Positions 28,401-35,887 of a stretch of DNA of 64,000 bases are shown piece by piece. Source of the DNA: Streptomyces griseoincarnatus (GTDB taxonomy: Bacteria > Actinomycetota > Actinomycetes > Streptomycetales > Streptomycetaceae). The position numbers and the translations under genes are program-made. The number at the start of each line of letters is the position of its first letter. Position 1 is the stretch's first letter. The DNA lies in contig BMTH01000002.1 in NCBI GenBank assembly GCA_014649575.1, positions 500,423 through 564,422 on the forward strand. The letters run 5' to 3'. Below the pieces are notes generated by a model. It worked only from the letters and a program-made list of their open reading frames with translations. It did no database searches and was not told the DNA's origin.

Positions 28401-29875
28401 TGGTGCTGGCGCCCGCCGGCGGGCTGTCCGCGCGGGCCGCAGAGGTACGGATCACGTCCCCGGCCGGCGCGGTGGTGGCGGGCGTCGACGACAACGGCTG
28501 GGTGCGGTTCCCGCCGATGACCACCGACCGCCTCGACATCACGGTCACCCGCACCGCCCCGCTCACCGTGCACAACCCGGCGGTGGGCGAGGACCTCCAG
28601 CTGCCGGTCGGCCTGACGGAGGCGTACGTCCCCGCGCTGGACGACCTCCGCACGGAGCAGCCGAAGGGCGACCCTGCGTTCTCGCTGGCGTGCGGCAAGG
28701 GGCCGGCGCTGACGGTGGACGGCGAGCGGTACGACACCGCCGTGCGCGGCGCCGTACGGGATCTGGTGGAGCGGCGTCCCGTCGAGGTGACGCCGTGCCG
28801 CGACGGACGGACCGTCCCCGGGTTCGAACTCGCCGCGGGGCCGCACGAGATCGAGGCGGACGACGCGGGACCGCTGACCGCCACCGAGGTGACGCTCACC
28901 CTGGGGACCGTGCCGGACCGCGCGGCCACCGGGCGCGACCTGCGGGTGCGGGACTGGGCGGGCGACCGCCGCGAGGTGCGCGTCGGACCCGGCGCCGCCT
29001 CGTACCTGACGACGCACGAGAACCACAACGACGGCTGGAAGGCCACCCTCGACGGAGAGGAGCTGACCCCGCTGCGGCTGGACGGCTGGCAGCAGGGCTG
29101 GCTCGTCCCGGCGGGCGAGGGCGGCACGGTGACGCTCTCCTACGGGCCCGCCACGACGTACGGCGCCGCACTGGTCGCGAGCGGCGCCGGGATCGTGGTG
29201 CTGGCGGGCCTGCTGCTGTGGCGCCGCCGCGCGGAGAACCCCGACGGCCTCCGACCGGCGTCCCCGGCCGCCCCCGGGGTGTGGCTGGGCACGGTCGTGG
29301 TGACGCTGACGGGCGTGGTGGTCGCGGGCTGGTGGGCCCTGCTGCTCCCGCCCTTGGCCCTTCTCGCCTGGCGCCGCCGCTCCCTGCTCCCTCCGCTGGC
29401 CTTCGCCACCCTCACGGGAGCGGGCCTCACGGCGGCGGTGGGCGCGGGGGGCGCGGTGACCGCGGGCGAGGGGGCATTCGGACACGTGGCCCAAGTGCTG
29501 TCCTTGACCGGCCTGTTCGCGGGGCTGGTGACCCTGGGCACGGACCGGGAACGGGACGAGACGCCTGCCGGCGAGGGGCCGGGCCCGGAGGAGGGAGGCA
29601 CGGGGGCGCCGGCGGCCGGTGGGCACGGCACCGGCCACTTGGCCGGCGACCCGGCAGCCACGGCCCTGCTGCCCACCCCGGCGGACCCAGCCGCCGCGTC
29701 CCGGCCGACGTACCCGCCCCCGGCGGCCCGGGTACGCCCGTTCCTGCCACCGCTTCCGTCACGCGGCGGCCAGGGAGGACGCGGACCGGGAGGCCCCGCA
29801 CGCCCGGGAACCGAAAGCCCCACCACCCGAGGGGCGGAAGGCCCCATCGACCCCGGCGCGATAGGTCCCGCATGA
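25436..29875 (+). CDS. AftD-like alpha-(1->3)-arabinofuranosyltransferase family protein
   Basis: 1479 aa. The N-terminal third (about 25-450) is a multi-pass GT-C membrane domain with an early acidic loop (DTKLGVTVDPGRFLADL). A long extracytoplasmic part contains discoidin-type carbohydrate-binding folds (about 730-860 and 950-1050). One more helix pair lies near 1240-1360. Size and order match mycobacterial AftD (DUF3367), which adds arabinofuranose from decaprenyl-phosphoryl-arabinose to cell-wall arabinan. Streptomyces lack mycobacterial arabinogalactan, so the product here is unknown. The last 100 residues are low-complexity Gly/Pro/Ala. The end (PTTRGAEGPIDPGAIGPA) is nearly repeated by the 75-codon ORF at 30120, and the TGA overlaps the first mini-ORF ATG. 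Confidence 0.88.
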   Translation: MTTTVQAPPPTAVPAGPTAAGPPGGPRSRRWLLGFWAAVFALFLAVRPGRQTFDTKLGVTVDPGRFLADLGQLWQSRGSFGGIADQYTGYLWPMLPYYWLADLVRLPVWLAERLWMSLIVTAAFWGALRLAERLRVGSGASRPVAAAAYALWPVFTAVVGSTSAAALPGALLPWVLLPLADQRYTARVAALRSALLVPFMGGVNAASTLASLLPVGLYLLSRPPGARKWRLIAWWAPAVAVATAWWWIPLLLLGVHGENFLPYIETARTTTDTMAATEALRGAGNWVAYLHFGEPWLPAGWAVASSALVIVCSACAAGLGLAGLARRDMPERRWLVLTVVAAVLVLLAGYGGASGGPFHGTVQDWLDGRLSPFRNVYKFQTGLALALVLGLAHSAGRGVPGRGTRRRPGARTAALLAAVLVLPGLAWPYIGGKVLGPGSFREIPAYWRATADWLEQNSPDARALVVPATAHGIHTWGSTIDQPLDVVAGSPWAQRDYVPFGTPGNRRALDAVEQALLTGGEVPGLADYLARAGVHHVVVRNDLDPDQLGQVPTATVKRALEQSGYERVEGLGPVTTGGVIAPGTPLQVEGLYPRQRAVEIYRPAGTDVPRPGRAGLLPVADTAVVSGGPESLLPPAQELRGRPAVLAGDAHPGLGAPAVRVTGDGLRRADTRFGLVNSHTSYTYTPDERNAPDAAQDPGERPRQILPVAGEEHQTVAELRGAREVSASSYGNWLFHLPQYDPVHAFDGDPATGWAEGAEDSPDGQWLRIAFDGRYDMPDALRVTPLPQNGVRAAPTEVRVETENGSATSFLRVDGERERIDAPAGPTRWMKLTITGSTVPRPGVTGAGFSEVELPGVKVTRLLRLPEDGKGTAAPARIVSLHRAADPTGLSLAGSESGLRRIVDAGQAGTYAVRARAVAVPSEALDRLLYEVAPEQRRRIVATAASTARLGAGLSARNLTDGDLTTAWIAGDDPSVRLSWPGKRRIGELVLAPAGGLSARAAEVRITSPAGAVVAGVDDNGWVRFPPMTTDRLDITVTRTAPLTVHNPAVGEDLQLPVGLTEAYVPALDDLRTEQPKGDPAFSLACGKGPALTVDGERYDTAVRGAVRDLVERRPVEVTPCRDGRTVPGFELAAGPHEIEADDAGPLTATEVTLTLGTVPDRAATGRDLRVRDWAGDRREVRVGPGAASYLTTHENHNDGWKATLDGEELTPLRLDGWQQGWLVPAGEGGTVTLSYGPATTYGAALVASGAGIVVLAGLLLWRRRAENPDGLRPASPAAPGVWLGTVVVTLTGVVVAGWWALLLPPLALLAWRRRSLLPPLAFATLTGAGLTAAVGAGGAVTAGEGAFGHVAQVLSLTGLFAGLVTLGTDRERDETPAGEGPGPEEGGTGAPAAGGHGTGHLAGDPAATALLPTPADPAAASRPTYPPPAARVRPFLPPLPSRGGQGGRGPGGPARPGTESPTTRGAEGPIDPGAIGPA

Positions 29876-30123
29876 CCGCGCACGCCCGCCTGGGCGCCGG
29901 AGGCCCCACCAACCCCACCGCGGGAGGTCCCGCATGACCGCGCACGCCCGCCCGGGCGCCGGAGGCCCCACCAACCCCACCGCGGGAGGTCCCGCATGAC
30001 CGCGCACGCCCGCCCGGGCGCCGGAGGCCCCACCAACCCCACCGCGGGAGGTCCCGCATGACCGCGCACGCCCGCCCGGGCGCCGGAGGCCCCACCAACC
30101 CCACCGCGGGAGGTCCCGCATGA
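29872..30123 (+). repeat. 62-bp tandem repeat array made of four coupled 21-codon mini-ORFs
   Basis: Four contiguous units have ATGs at 29872, 29934, 29996 and 30058, and a fifth ATG at 30120 opens a longer ORF. Units 2-4 are identical as read; unit 1 differs by one base (Leu for Pro at codon 7). Each encodes a 21-residue peptide beginning MTAHARPGAGG and ending TAGGPA. Because 62 is one less than 63, each TGA overlaps the next ATG as ATGA. GGGAGGT sits five bases before each of the ATGs from 29934 to 30120; the first has the weaker ATAGGT. Any number of units keeps the chain of overlapping starts and stops intact. Whether the peptides accumulate is unknown. Confidence 0.85.
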
Positions 30124-30347
30124 CCGCGCACGCCCGCCCGGGCGCCGGAGGCCCGACGGGCTCCGCCCACCGCGGATCCGGAGCCTCCACGCATCCGGGA
30201 ACCGCTGGTGCGGCGGGTCCGAGCCCCATGAGCCACGAACGCCCGAAGCCTGACGGTCCCACAGACCCAGCACGTCCGAGGGCCGTAGACCCCACCACCC
30301 GAGGGGCCGAAAGCCCCACCGACCCCGGCGCGGGAGATCCCGCATGA
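30120..30347 (+). CDS. 75-codon Gly/Pro/Ala-rich ORF linking the mini-ORF array to the acyltransferase
   Basis: 75 aa. It starts with the same MTAHARPGAGGPT as the mini-ORFs, then continues through low-complexity sequence (SHERPKPDGPTDPARPRA). It ends PTTRGAESPTDPGAGDPA, nearly the C-terminal end of the AftD-like protein. It has its own GGGAGGT ribosome site, and its TGA overlaps the acyltransferase ATG (ATGA). No domain is visible. It may act only as a translated bridge that carries ribosomes to the next gene. Confidence 0.4.
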   Translation: MTAHARPGAGGPTGSAHRGSGASTHPGTAGAAGPSPMSHERPKPDGPTDPARPRAVDPTTRGAESPTDPGAGDPA

Positions 30348-31618
30348 GCGCGCACGCCCGCCCGGGCGGCACCATCCCCTTCTCCGTCGTCGACGAGATC
30401 TCCCGGCACTGTCTTCGGCACGAGGAACCGGAGACCGTCCACATCGAGGTGCACCTGCCCGGTGAGGTGGATCCGGGTCGGCTGCGCAAGGCGTTCGGCG
30501 AGGCGTTGCGGCGGCATCCTCGGAGTCTGGTGCGGGAGGCACCCGGGCGCTGGTACCGGAGGCGTTACGCGTGGGAGCCGACCGACGGGCCGGACGCGGA
30601 GCCCGTGAGCTTCCCGGTGCCGGGCGAGCACGCCCTGCGGGACGCCCGCGTCCGGGCGCTGCGCGCCGCGCCCCCGCTCACCGTGTCGCCGCCGGTCCGG
30701 CTGGAAGCCGTGCGCGGGGCGGCGGAGGGCACCGTCCTGTTCCTGACCGTCCACCACACCGCGATGGACGGCCCCTCCTGTCTGCGCGTGCTGGCCACCG
30801 CAGCCGAGCTGTACGGCGGGCGGGACAACGAGCCGGCCGCCCCGCCCGTCCGTCCCCCGGACGCGCCGCCCGTCCCGCCGGACACCCTGTCCCCGTGGAT
30901 CCGCCCGGCCCGGGTGGCGCGCGGCGCGCCCGGCCCCGCGCCCGGCAACGGGCTGATCGTCACGGAACTGCCGCTGCCGCGCCGCCCGCAGGGCGCCCCG
31001 TACACGGTGAACGACCAGCTGATGGCGGCCACCGCGCTGAGCGTGGCGCACTGGAACCGGGAACGCGGCGCCGGGCGGCGCCGGCCGCTGCGGATCACCA
31101 TGCCGGTGGACGGCCGGCCCCGGGACAGCGGCATGCCGATCGGCAACGGCACCCGCCTGGTCGACGTGGTCTTCGCCCCGGAGGAGCTGGACGCGTACGC
31201 GGTGCCGGAGCTGCTGCGCCGTACCGCCCTGCGCACCCGCGCCCTCAAGGCTCTCCCCCGCCCCCAGCTCGGGCACGGCGCCGCCCTGCTGACCGCGCCG
31301 TGGGCGCCGGTAGCCTGCCGGGCCGCGCTGACCCGGGGGCTGCGCCGGGCGGCGGCGCCGTGGACGTCGACCACGCTGCTCAGCAACATCGGCCGCGTCC
31401 CGTACCCGCTGGACTTCGGTGACGACGCCGGCCGGGCGCGGGCCGTGTGGTTCTCGGCGCCCGCCCGGATGCCGCGCGGGCTGACCTTCACCACCGCGTC
31501 CACGGCGGGCCGGCTGCATCTGGCGCTGCGGTGGTCGAACGCGCTGCTCGGGGACGGCGACGGCGCGCGTCTGTGCGAGCTGTTCGCGCACCACCTGCGG
31601 ACCACGGAGGCGACCTGA
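30344..31618 (+). CDS. Condensation-domain (PapA-like) acyltransferase
   Basis: 424 aa. The HHTAMDG motif (about 138-144) is the HHxxxDG catalytic motif of condensation-domain and PapA/wax-synthase-type acyltransferases, and LLSNIGRVP late in the protein matches the second conserved block. It stands alone without carrier or adenylation domains, like the polyketide-associated PapA enzymes that O-acylate glycolipids. The first residues (MSAHARPGG) are homologous to the mini-ORF N-terminus. GGGAGAT lies five bases before the ATG, which overlaps the stop of the preceding 75-codon ORF. In this cluster it probably acylates a sugar or lipid. Confidence 0.82.
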   Translation: MSAHARPGGTIPFSVVDEISRHCLRHEEPETVHIEVHLPGEVDPGRLRKAFGEALRRHPRSLVREAPGRWYRRRYAWEPTDGPDAEPVSFPVPGEHALRDARVRALRAAPPLTVSPPVRLEAVRGAAEGTVLFLTVHHTAMDGPSCLRVLATAAELYGGRDNEPAAPPVRPPDAPPVPPDTLSPWIRPARVARGAPGPAPGNGLIVTELPLPRRPQGAPYTVNDQLMAATALSVAHWNRERGAGRRRPLRITMPVDGRPRDSGMPIGNGTRLVDVVFAPEELDAYAVPELLRRTALRTRALKALPRPQLGHGAALLTAPWAPVACRAALTRGLRRAAAPWTSTTLLSNIGRVPYPLDFGDDAGRARAVWFSAPARMPRGLTFTTASTAGRLHLALRWSNALLGDGDGARLCELFAHHLRTTEAT

Positions 31619-32377
31619 GTGACGACCACCGCATCCCCCTCCCCCGGCACGCCGTCCCCGCCCCCCGGGCTGCGCGACTTCTACGAGAACCCCGCCGTGC
31701 CGGTCGCCTCGGGTCCGTCCCGGACTCTGCGCCAGGCCCGCATGCTGGCCCGCGCGCTGGGTCCGGCCGACGCGTCGGGTCCGCGTACGGTCCTGGACAT
31801 CGGCTGCGGCGACGGCAGCGCGGCCGCCACCGCCGCCCCGCTGCTGCGCGGCCACCGGCTGATCGGCGTGGACTGGTCGCAGGACGCCCTCGCCCGGGCG
31901 CGCACCCGGCTGCCGTACGCGGTGCGCGGCGAACTCGGCGGCGGGGGCCTGCCGTTCGCGTCGGGTGCGGCGGACGCGGTGCTGTTCAGCGAGGTGCTGG
32001 AGCATCTGGTCGACCCGGACGCGGCGCTCGACGAGATCCGCCGGGTGCTGCGGCCGGGCGGCCACCTCATGCTCTCCACGCCGAACCTGGCGGCCTGGTA
32101 CAACCGCGCCCTGCTGCTCGCCGGGGTGCAGCCGGTGTTCTCCGAGGTGAGCCTGCGCTCCGTCCACGGCCGGCCGGGCGCGGAGGTGGTCGGACATCTG
32201 CGGCTGTACACGGCCCGCGCGCTGCGGGAGTTCGTCGCCGCGTCCGGCTTCGCCGTCGTGGCGCTGGAGGGGGCGCCGTTCCACGGGGTGCCGCGGGTGC
32301 TGCGGCCGCTGGACCGGCTGGCCTGCGCCGCGCCGTCGCTCGCGTCGATCCTGCTGCTGCACGCGCGGCGGACGTGA
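31619..32377 (+). CDS. SAM-dependent class I methyltransferase
   Basis: 252 aa. SAM motif I is VLDIGCGDGSAAATAA (about 60-75), the acidic end is LIGVDWSQ, and VLFSEVLEHLVDPDAALDEI with VLRPGGHLMLSTPN completes the Methyltransf_11 pattern. The GTG start immediately follows the TGA of the acyltransferase (TGAGTG), so translation is probably continuous. It is the second of three methyltransferases in the cluster. The target is unknown. Confidence 0.85.
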   Translation: MTTTASPSPGTPSPPPGLRDFYENPAVPVASGPSRTLRQARMLARALGPADASGPRTVLDIGCGDGSAAATAAPLLRGHRLIGVDWSQDALARARTRLPYAVRGELGGGGLPFASGAADAVLFSEVLEHLVDPDAALDEIRRVLRPGGHLMLSTPNLAAWYNRALLLAGVQPVFSEVSLRSVHGRPGAEVVGHLRLYTARALREFVAASGFAVVALEGAPFHGVPRVLRPLDRLACAAPSLASILLLHARRT

Positions 32378-32392
32378 GGGAGGCCGGGGGAC

Positions 32393-33307
32393 ATGTGGTG
32401 GGGAGTGGCCGCGGCGCTGCTGGCGAACGTCCTGTACAGCGCGGGGTTCGTGCTGGAGAAGCGGGCGCTGGGCGCGCTGCCCGAGGTGACGGTGCGGCGG
32501 CCGGCCCGGCTGCTGCGGCTGGTGCTGGGCAGCCCGCTGTGGATCGGCGGCTCGCTCGCCCTCGCGGCCGGGTTCGCGGCGCAGCTCGCCGTGTACCGCA
32601 CCCTGCCGATCGCCGCCGCGCAGGGCCTGTTCGTGTCCGGTCTGGTGCTGCTGGTGCTGCTGTCGGCGCGGCTGCTGGGCGAGGAGACCAGCGGCCGGGA
32701 GCGGTACGCGCTCGGCGCGATCCTGCTGGCGCTGCTGATGGTGGTGCTGTCGCTGCGGGAGAGCGGAGCGGACGCCGACACGGTGGGCCGGGACGCGCCG
32801 TACCCGCTGATCCTGCTGGTGTGCGTGCCGGCGCTGGCGGCAGGGGTGTGGCTGTACTCGTCCGCCGAGCGCAACGCCCGCCACCGGCACCGGCTGCCCA
32901 CCACCGGTGTCGAGTACGGCATCGCCGTCGGCCTGCTCTACGGGGTCAGCTCACTCGCCGTGAAAGGCGTCTCCAGCCACCTGACGACCGGCGGAGTCGG
33001 CGCGTCGGTCCTCGCGCTGCTGCGCTCCCCGTACCCGTATCTGCTGCTGTTCACCGGGGCGTTCGGGCTCGTGATGTCGCAGGCGGCGCTGCAGCGCTGC
33101 CGTGCCTCGCTGATCGTGCCGGTGTGCACGACCGTGACGTGCCTGTTCACGGCGGTGCTCGGCACGCTGTCGTTCGGCGAGGAACTCCCGGACGAGCCGC
33201 TGCGGCTGGCGCTGCGCGTACTCGGCACCGTCCTCGCGGTGACCGTGCTGCTCGCCATGCCCAAGCACGACACCGCGCCGCGATCCCCCGCCGGACCGAG
33301 GAGTTGA
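32393..33307 (+). CDS. DMT/EamA-like multi-pass membrane protein
   Basis: 304 aa with about nine transmembrane helices in two halves, the pattern of drug/metabolite-transporter and EmrE-like proteins, including small flippases for polyprenyl-linked sugars. The first helix carries YSAGFVLEKRAL, as in many DMT relatives. GGAGG lies about ten bases before the ATG. Its place among glycosyl- and acyltransferase genes suggests export or flipping of a glycolipid precursor; that is inference from context. Confidence 0.75.
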   Translation: MWWGVAAALLANVLYSAGFVLEKRALGALPEVTVRRPARLLRLVLGSPLWIGGSLALAAGFAAQLAVYRTLPIAAAQGLFVSGLVLLVLLSARLLGEETSGRERYALGAILLALLMVVLSLRESGADADTVGRDAPYPLILLVCVPALAAGVWLYSSAERNARHRHRLPTTGVEYGIAVGLLYGVSSLAVKGVSSHLTTGGVGASVLALLRSPYPYLLLFTGAFGLVMSQAALQRCRASLIVPVCTTVTCLFTAVLGTLSFGEELPDEPLRLALRVLGTVLAVTVLLAMPKHDTAPRSPAGPRS

Positions 33308-33314
33308 CGACACC

Positions 33315-33554
33315 ATGAAGCACGACGACCCGCTGCTGAGGATTCTCGCCTGCCCGCTCGACAAGGGGCCGCTGCGGCTGCTCGCCGCGGACGACGGGGA
33401 CGGGGAGGCGCTGTACAACCCGCGGCTGCGCCGCCGTTACCCGGTCGTCGACGGCATCCCGCAGCTGCTGCCGTCGTCCGGTGAACAGGTGCCGGAGGAG
33501 GAGCACGAGCGGCTGCTGGCCCGCGCGGCCGAGGCCCCGGGGACCGCGCCGTGA
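33315..33554 (+). CDS. Trm112-like small protein
   Basis: 79 aa. LLRILACPLDKGPLRLL at the start and RRRYPVVDGIPQLLP in the middle are the Trm112/UPF0434 pattern. In other organisms Trm112 proteins bind and stabilise methyltransferases. Only one Cys of the usual CPxC pair remains (CPLDKG). Its stop overlaps the GTG of the FkbM methyltransferase (GTGA), so the two are made together. A partner role for one of the cluster methyltransferases is plausible. Confidence 0.82.
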   Translation: MKHDDPLLRILACPLDKGPLRLLAADDGDGEALYNPRLRRRYPVVDGIPQLLPSSGEQVPEEEHERLLARAAEAPGTAP

Positions 33555-34387
33555 CCGGGCGGCGCTCGCTCGCGGCGCGGGCGGCGTCCGTGCTGCCCGC
33601 GCGCGCGGTGGCGGCGACGGCCCGCGCGGTCTACCCGCGCTTCGAGCCGGAGCTGGCCCGCCTCGCCGACCTGTGCCCGCCGGGCTGCGACACGGCGGTG
33701 GACGTCGGCGCCTGGTACGGCCCGTGGACGCACCGGCTGGCCCGCCGCGCCCGCCGGGTGGTCACCCTGGAGCCCGTGCCGCGCCTGGCCCGGCTGCTGG
33801 GCGCGACCGCCCCGCCGAACGTACGGGTCATCCGCGCGGCCGCCTCCGACCGGCCCGGCATCGCCCGGCTGTGGCTGCCGGACGACGACACCGGCGCCCG
33901 GGGCGTGTCGTCGCTGGTCCGCCGGGACGTCCACGGCCACGCCCTGGACGTCACCTGCGTCGCCCTGGACGACCTGGGCCTGCGCGACGTCGGCTTCCTG
34001 AAGATCGACGTGGACGGCAACGAGCCGGCGGTGCTGCGCGGGGCGACCGGCATCCTCGCCCGCGACCGGCCGGCCCTGTTCGTCGAACTGGAGTCGCGCA
34101 TCCAGCCGATCGCCCCGGTGGTGACGTACCTGTCCCTGCTGGGCTACGACGGCTGGGTGCTGCCCGCCGGCACCTGGATCCCCCTGTCCCGCTTCCCGTT
34201 GGAGGCCCATCAGGAGCGCACCGCGTACGTCGCCACGCACGGGCTGCTGCGCCGGATCCTCCCCTCCGAGCGGCTGCGCGGCCCCCGCTACGTCAACTCG
34301 GTGCTGTTCCTCCCGGACGGCCGCCGCCCGGGAGAGCCTCCGGTGGGCGACGATGGGTCACGTGCCCACCGGACGACGCCCACCTGA
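33551..34387 (+). CDS. FkbM family methyltransferase
   Basis: 278 aa. The SAM loop VDVGAWYGPWTHRLA (about 50-64) and the FkbM hallmark FLKIDVDGNEPAVLRGA (about 152-168) are clear. FkbM enzymes O-methylate sugars or polyketides. The GTG start lies in the overlap with the Trm112-like gene. The last 35 bases overlap the start of the next ORF in another frame. It closes the envelope-glycan cluster as I read it. Confidence 0.86.
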   Translation: MTGRRSLAARAASVLPARAVAATARAVYPRFEPELARLADLCPPGCDTAVDVGAWYGPWTHRLARRARRVVTLEPVPRLARLLGATAPPNVRVIRAAASDRPGIARLWLPDDDTGARGVSSLVRRDVHGHALDVTCVALDDLGLRDVGFLKIDVDGNEPAVLRGATGILARDRPALFVELESRIQPIAPVVTYLSLLGYDGWVLPAGTWIPLSRFPLEAHQERTAYVATHGLLRRILPSERLRGPRYVNSVLFLPDGRRPGEPPVGDDGSRAHRTTPT

Positions 34388-34967
34388 ACCGTTCACCCCG
34401 TTCCACTTCCAGCTGGTGCTGCTGCGCCGCATGGCCGACCACAACCCCGGCCTGGTGGAGGACGCCCGGCGCGCGCTGGGCGCCTCCCTCGCCGACATGC
34501 GGGAGGCGAACCGGCGCTGGCAGGCGATGGTCCGCTCGCCGCGCCCCCGCCCGGCCCTCTCCCGGTACCGGTCGGTGCTGGGCGAGCCGGAGTCGCGTAC
34601 CCCGCGCCGGGTCGGCGACCTGGACTGCGAGGCGTGGCGGTGGCCGCTGCCGCTCTGGCCGGACCTGCGCTTCGAGGCGCTGACCCCGGCGGGCGGGGGC
34701 GCGGTGTGGAACGAGTGGCTGGTCCGCGCCCCGGGCGCGCCCGCGCCCGCGCTGCGCACGCTGGACGATCTCACGCCCTGGTCGTGCACGGTGGACGAGG
34801 TGGCCCGCGCCTTCGCCCCGGCCCGCCCACTGGAGGGGTCGGCGCCCACCCGGTGGGGGCTTGCGTTCACCGCCCCGGACGCGGAGGGCCGGTCTCACGA
34901 GGTGGCCGCGGAGTTCACCTGGGGGCTGCTCCAGCGGACGGGCGTCAGCGGCGCGCCGCCTCGATGA
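34353..34967 (+). CDS. Conserved hypothetical protein
   Basis: 204 aa, soluble, with several tryptophans (NRRWQAM, CEAWRWPLPLW, GAVWNEWLVR, LTPWSCTVDE). I do not recognise the family. It overlaps the end of the FkbM gene by 35 bases and its own end overlaps the convergent ATP-grasp gene by 23 bases, so the true start may be the GTG at 34362. Codon bias supports a real gene. No regulatory signal is seen. Confidence 0.6.
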   Translation: MGHVPTGRRPPEPFTPFHFQLVLLRRMADHNPGLVEDARRALGASLADMREANRRWQAMVRSPRPRPALSRYRSVLGEPESRTPRRVGDLDCEAWRWPLPLWPDLRFEALTPAGGGAVWNEWLVRAPGAPAPALRTLDDLTPWSCTVDEVARAFAPARPLEGSAPTRWGLAFTAPDAEGRSHEVAAEFTWGLLQRTGVSGAPPR

Positions 34968-35817
34968 TCCGCTCGGCGACCACGGGCAGCGACTCGGGGT
35001 GCAGCCACAGGAACAGGTTCGGCTCGACCAGCTCCAGCTCCATCACCCGGGGCCGCCCGTCGTCGCCGTCCACCAGGTCCACCCGCGCGTACAGCAGCTC
35101 GGGTTCGCCGGGCACGGCGGACAACGCGGCATCCGCGACAGCGAGTTCGTCCGCCGTGGGGGTCCAGTCGGTCAGCCCGGGGTGGGCGGTCTTCCGCTGG
35201 TCGTAGGGAGTGCCGGGGGCGAGCACCGGACCCTTCCTGCTGGCGTGCAGCAGCTTCCCGTCGAAGAACTGCAGCGCCCGCTCCCCGCCGCTGTCGATGG
35301 CCCGCACGTACGGCTGCACCATCGCCGTGAACCCGTCGTCGTGCAGGCGCCGGACGTGCCGTACGGCGGTGTCGTGCTCGTCGGGGGTGTAGCGGGCGGC
35401 GAACCGGGCGCCGGCGCCGGAGGCCGGCTTCACCACGAACTCGATGCCGTCCGGGAGCTCCACGGAGTCCCCGGGCGCCAGGTACCGCGTCTCCACCACG
35501 GGCACCCCGGCCGCCGCGAGGTCCGCGAGGTAGCGCTTGTCTGTGTTCCAGCGCACCACGTCCGCCGGATTGGCCAGCCGGGTCAGCCCCCCGCACCGCT
35601 CGGCCCACGCGGTGAACTCGGCCGCCCGCCAGCTGTAGTCCCAGGTGGAGCGGATCACGGCGAGGTCGAAGCGGGCCCAGTCGACGCGGCCGTCGTCCCA
35701 CACCTCGGCGGACGCCTCCGCCCCTGCCTCGTCCAACGCCCGCACCAGCACCGGCAGATCCCGGTCCTCGGCCACGTCGGGCCCGTCCGCACAGGTCACC
35801 AGCGCGACACGCACCAC
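34945..35817 (-). CDS. ATP-grasp domain protein (RimK-like)
   Basis: 290 aa. The arrangement fits ATP-grasp ligases: an N-terminal pre-ATP-grasp domain with VIRSTWDYSW, then FVVKPASGAGAR (nucleotide lysine and glycine loop, about 127-138), MVQPYVRAIDSGGERALQFFDGKLLHASRK and the metal-binding end RVMELELVEPNLFLW. Relatives join amino acids or make peptide-like products; the substrate is unknown. Tandem GTG codons with GGGAGGGG upstream give a start at 35817 or 35820. Convergent overlap with the hypothetical gene is 23 bases. Confidence 0.82.
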   Translation of the reverse strand: MVRVALVTCADGPDVAEDRDLPVLVRALDEAGAEASAEVWDDGRVDWARFDLAVIRSTWDYSWRAAEFTAWAERCGGLTRLANPADVVRWNTDKRYLADLAAAGVPVVETRYLAPGDSVELPDGIEFVVKPASGAGARFAARYTPDEHDTAVRHVRRLHDDGFTAMVQPYVRAIDSGGERALQFFDGKLLHASRKGPVLAPGTPYDQRKTAHPGLTDWTPTADELAVADAALSAVPGEPELLYARVDLVDGDDGRPRVMELELVEPNLFLWLHPESLPVVAERIIEAARR

Positions 35818-35887
35818 GCCGCCTCACCCCTCCCACGACCACCTCGGCTCCGCAAGGAGGCTAACAACCGCAGGTGGAAGGCGACGC

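Larger units (their letters stand above)
29818..30367. repeat. Duplicated flanks bracketing the 62-bp array
   Basis: About 78 bases at 29818-29895 and at 30290-30367 are close copies (roughly 88-90 percent identical by eye). Both begin CCCCACCACCCGAGGGGC and both run through an ATGA junction into CGCGCACGCCCGCC. The left copy spans the AftD-like stop and the first mini-ORF start; the right copy spans the 75-codon ORF stop and the acyltransferase start. The ATG is at offset 54 in both. The array thus grew inside a duplicated stop/start junction. Confidence 0.85.

Noticed and set aside
25340..29638. A 1432-codon ORF opposite the AftD-like gene
   Set aside because: GC-rich shadow frame: Arg/Gly/Pro/His-rich, no domain, and the plus strand encodes a clear multi-domain protein with proper codon bias.
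29872..30123. CRISPR array
   Set aside because: The 62-bp units are directly adjacent with no unique spacers, and there are no cas genes.
30344..31618. Nonribosomal peptide synthetase fragment
   Set aside because: Only a stand-alone condensation-type domain is present, with no adenylation or carrier domain nearby; a PapA-like acyltransferase fits better.
29759..32890. A 1043-codon minus-strand ORF across the mini-ORF array and acyltransferase
   Set aside because: Low-complexity shadow of the plus-strand genes; its apparent internal repeat is only the 62-bp array read backwards.
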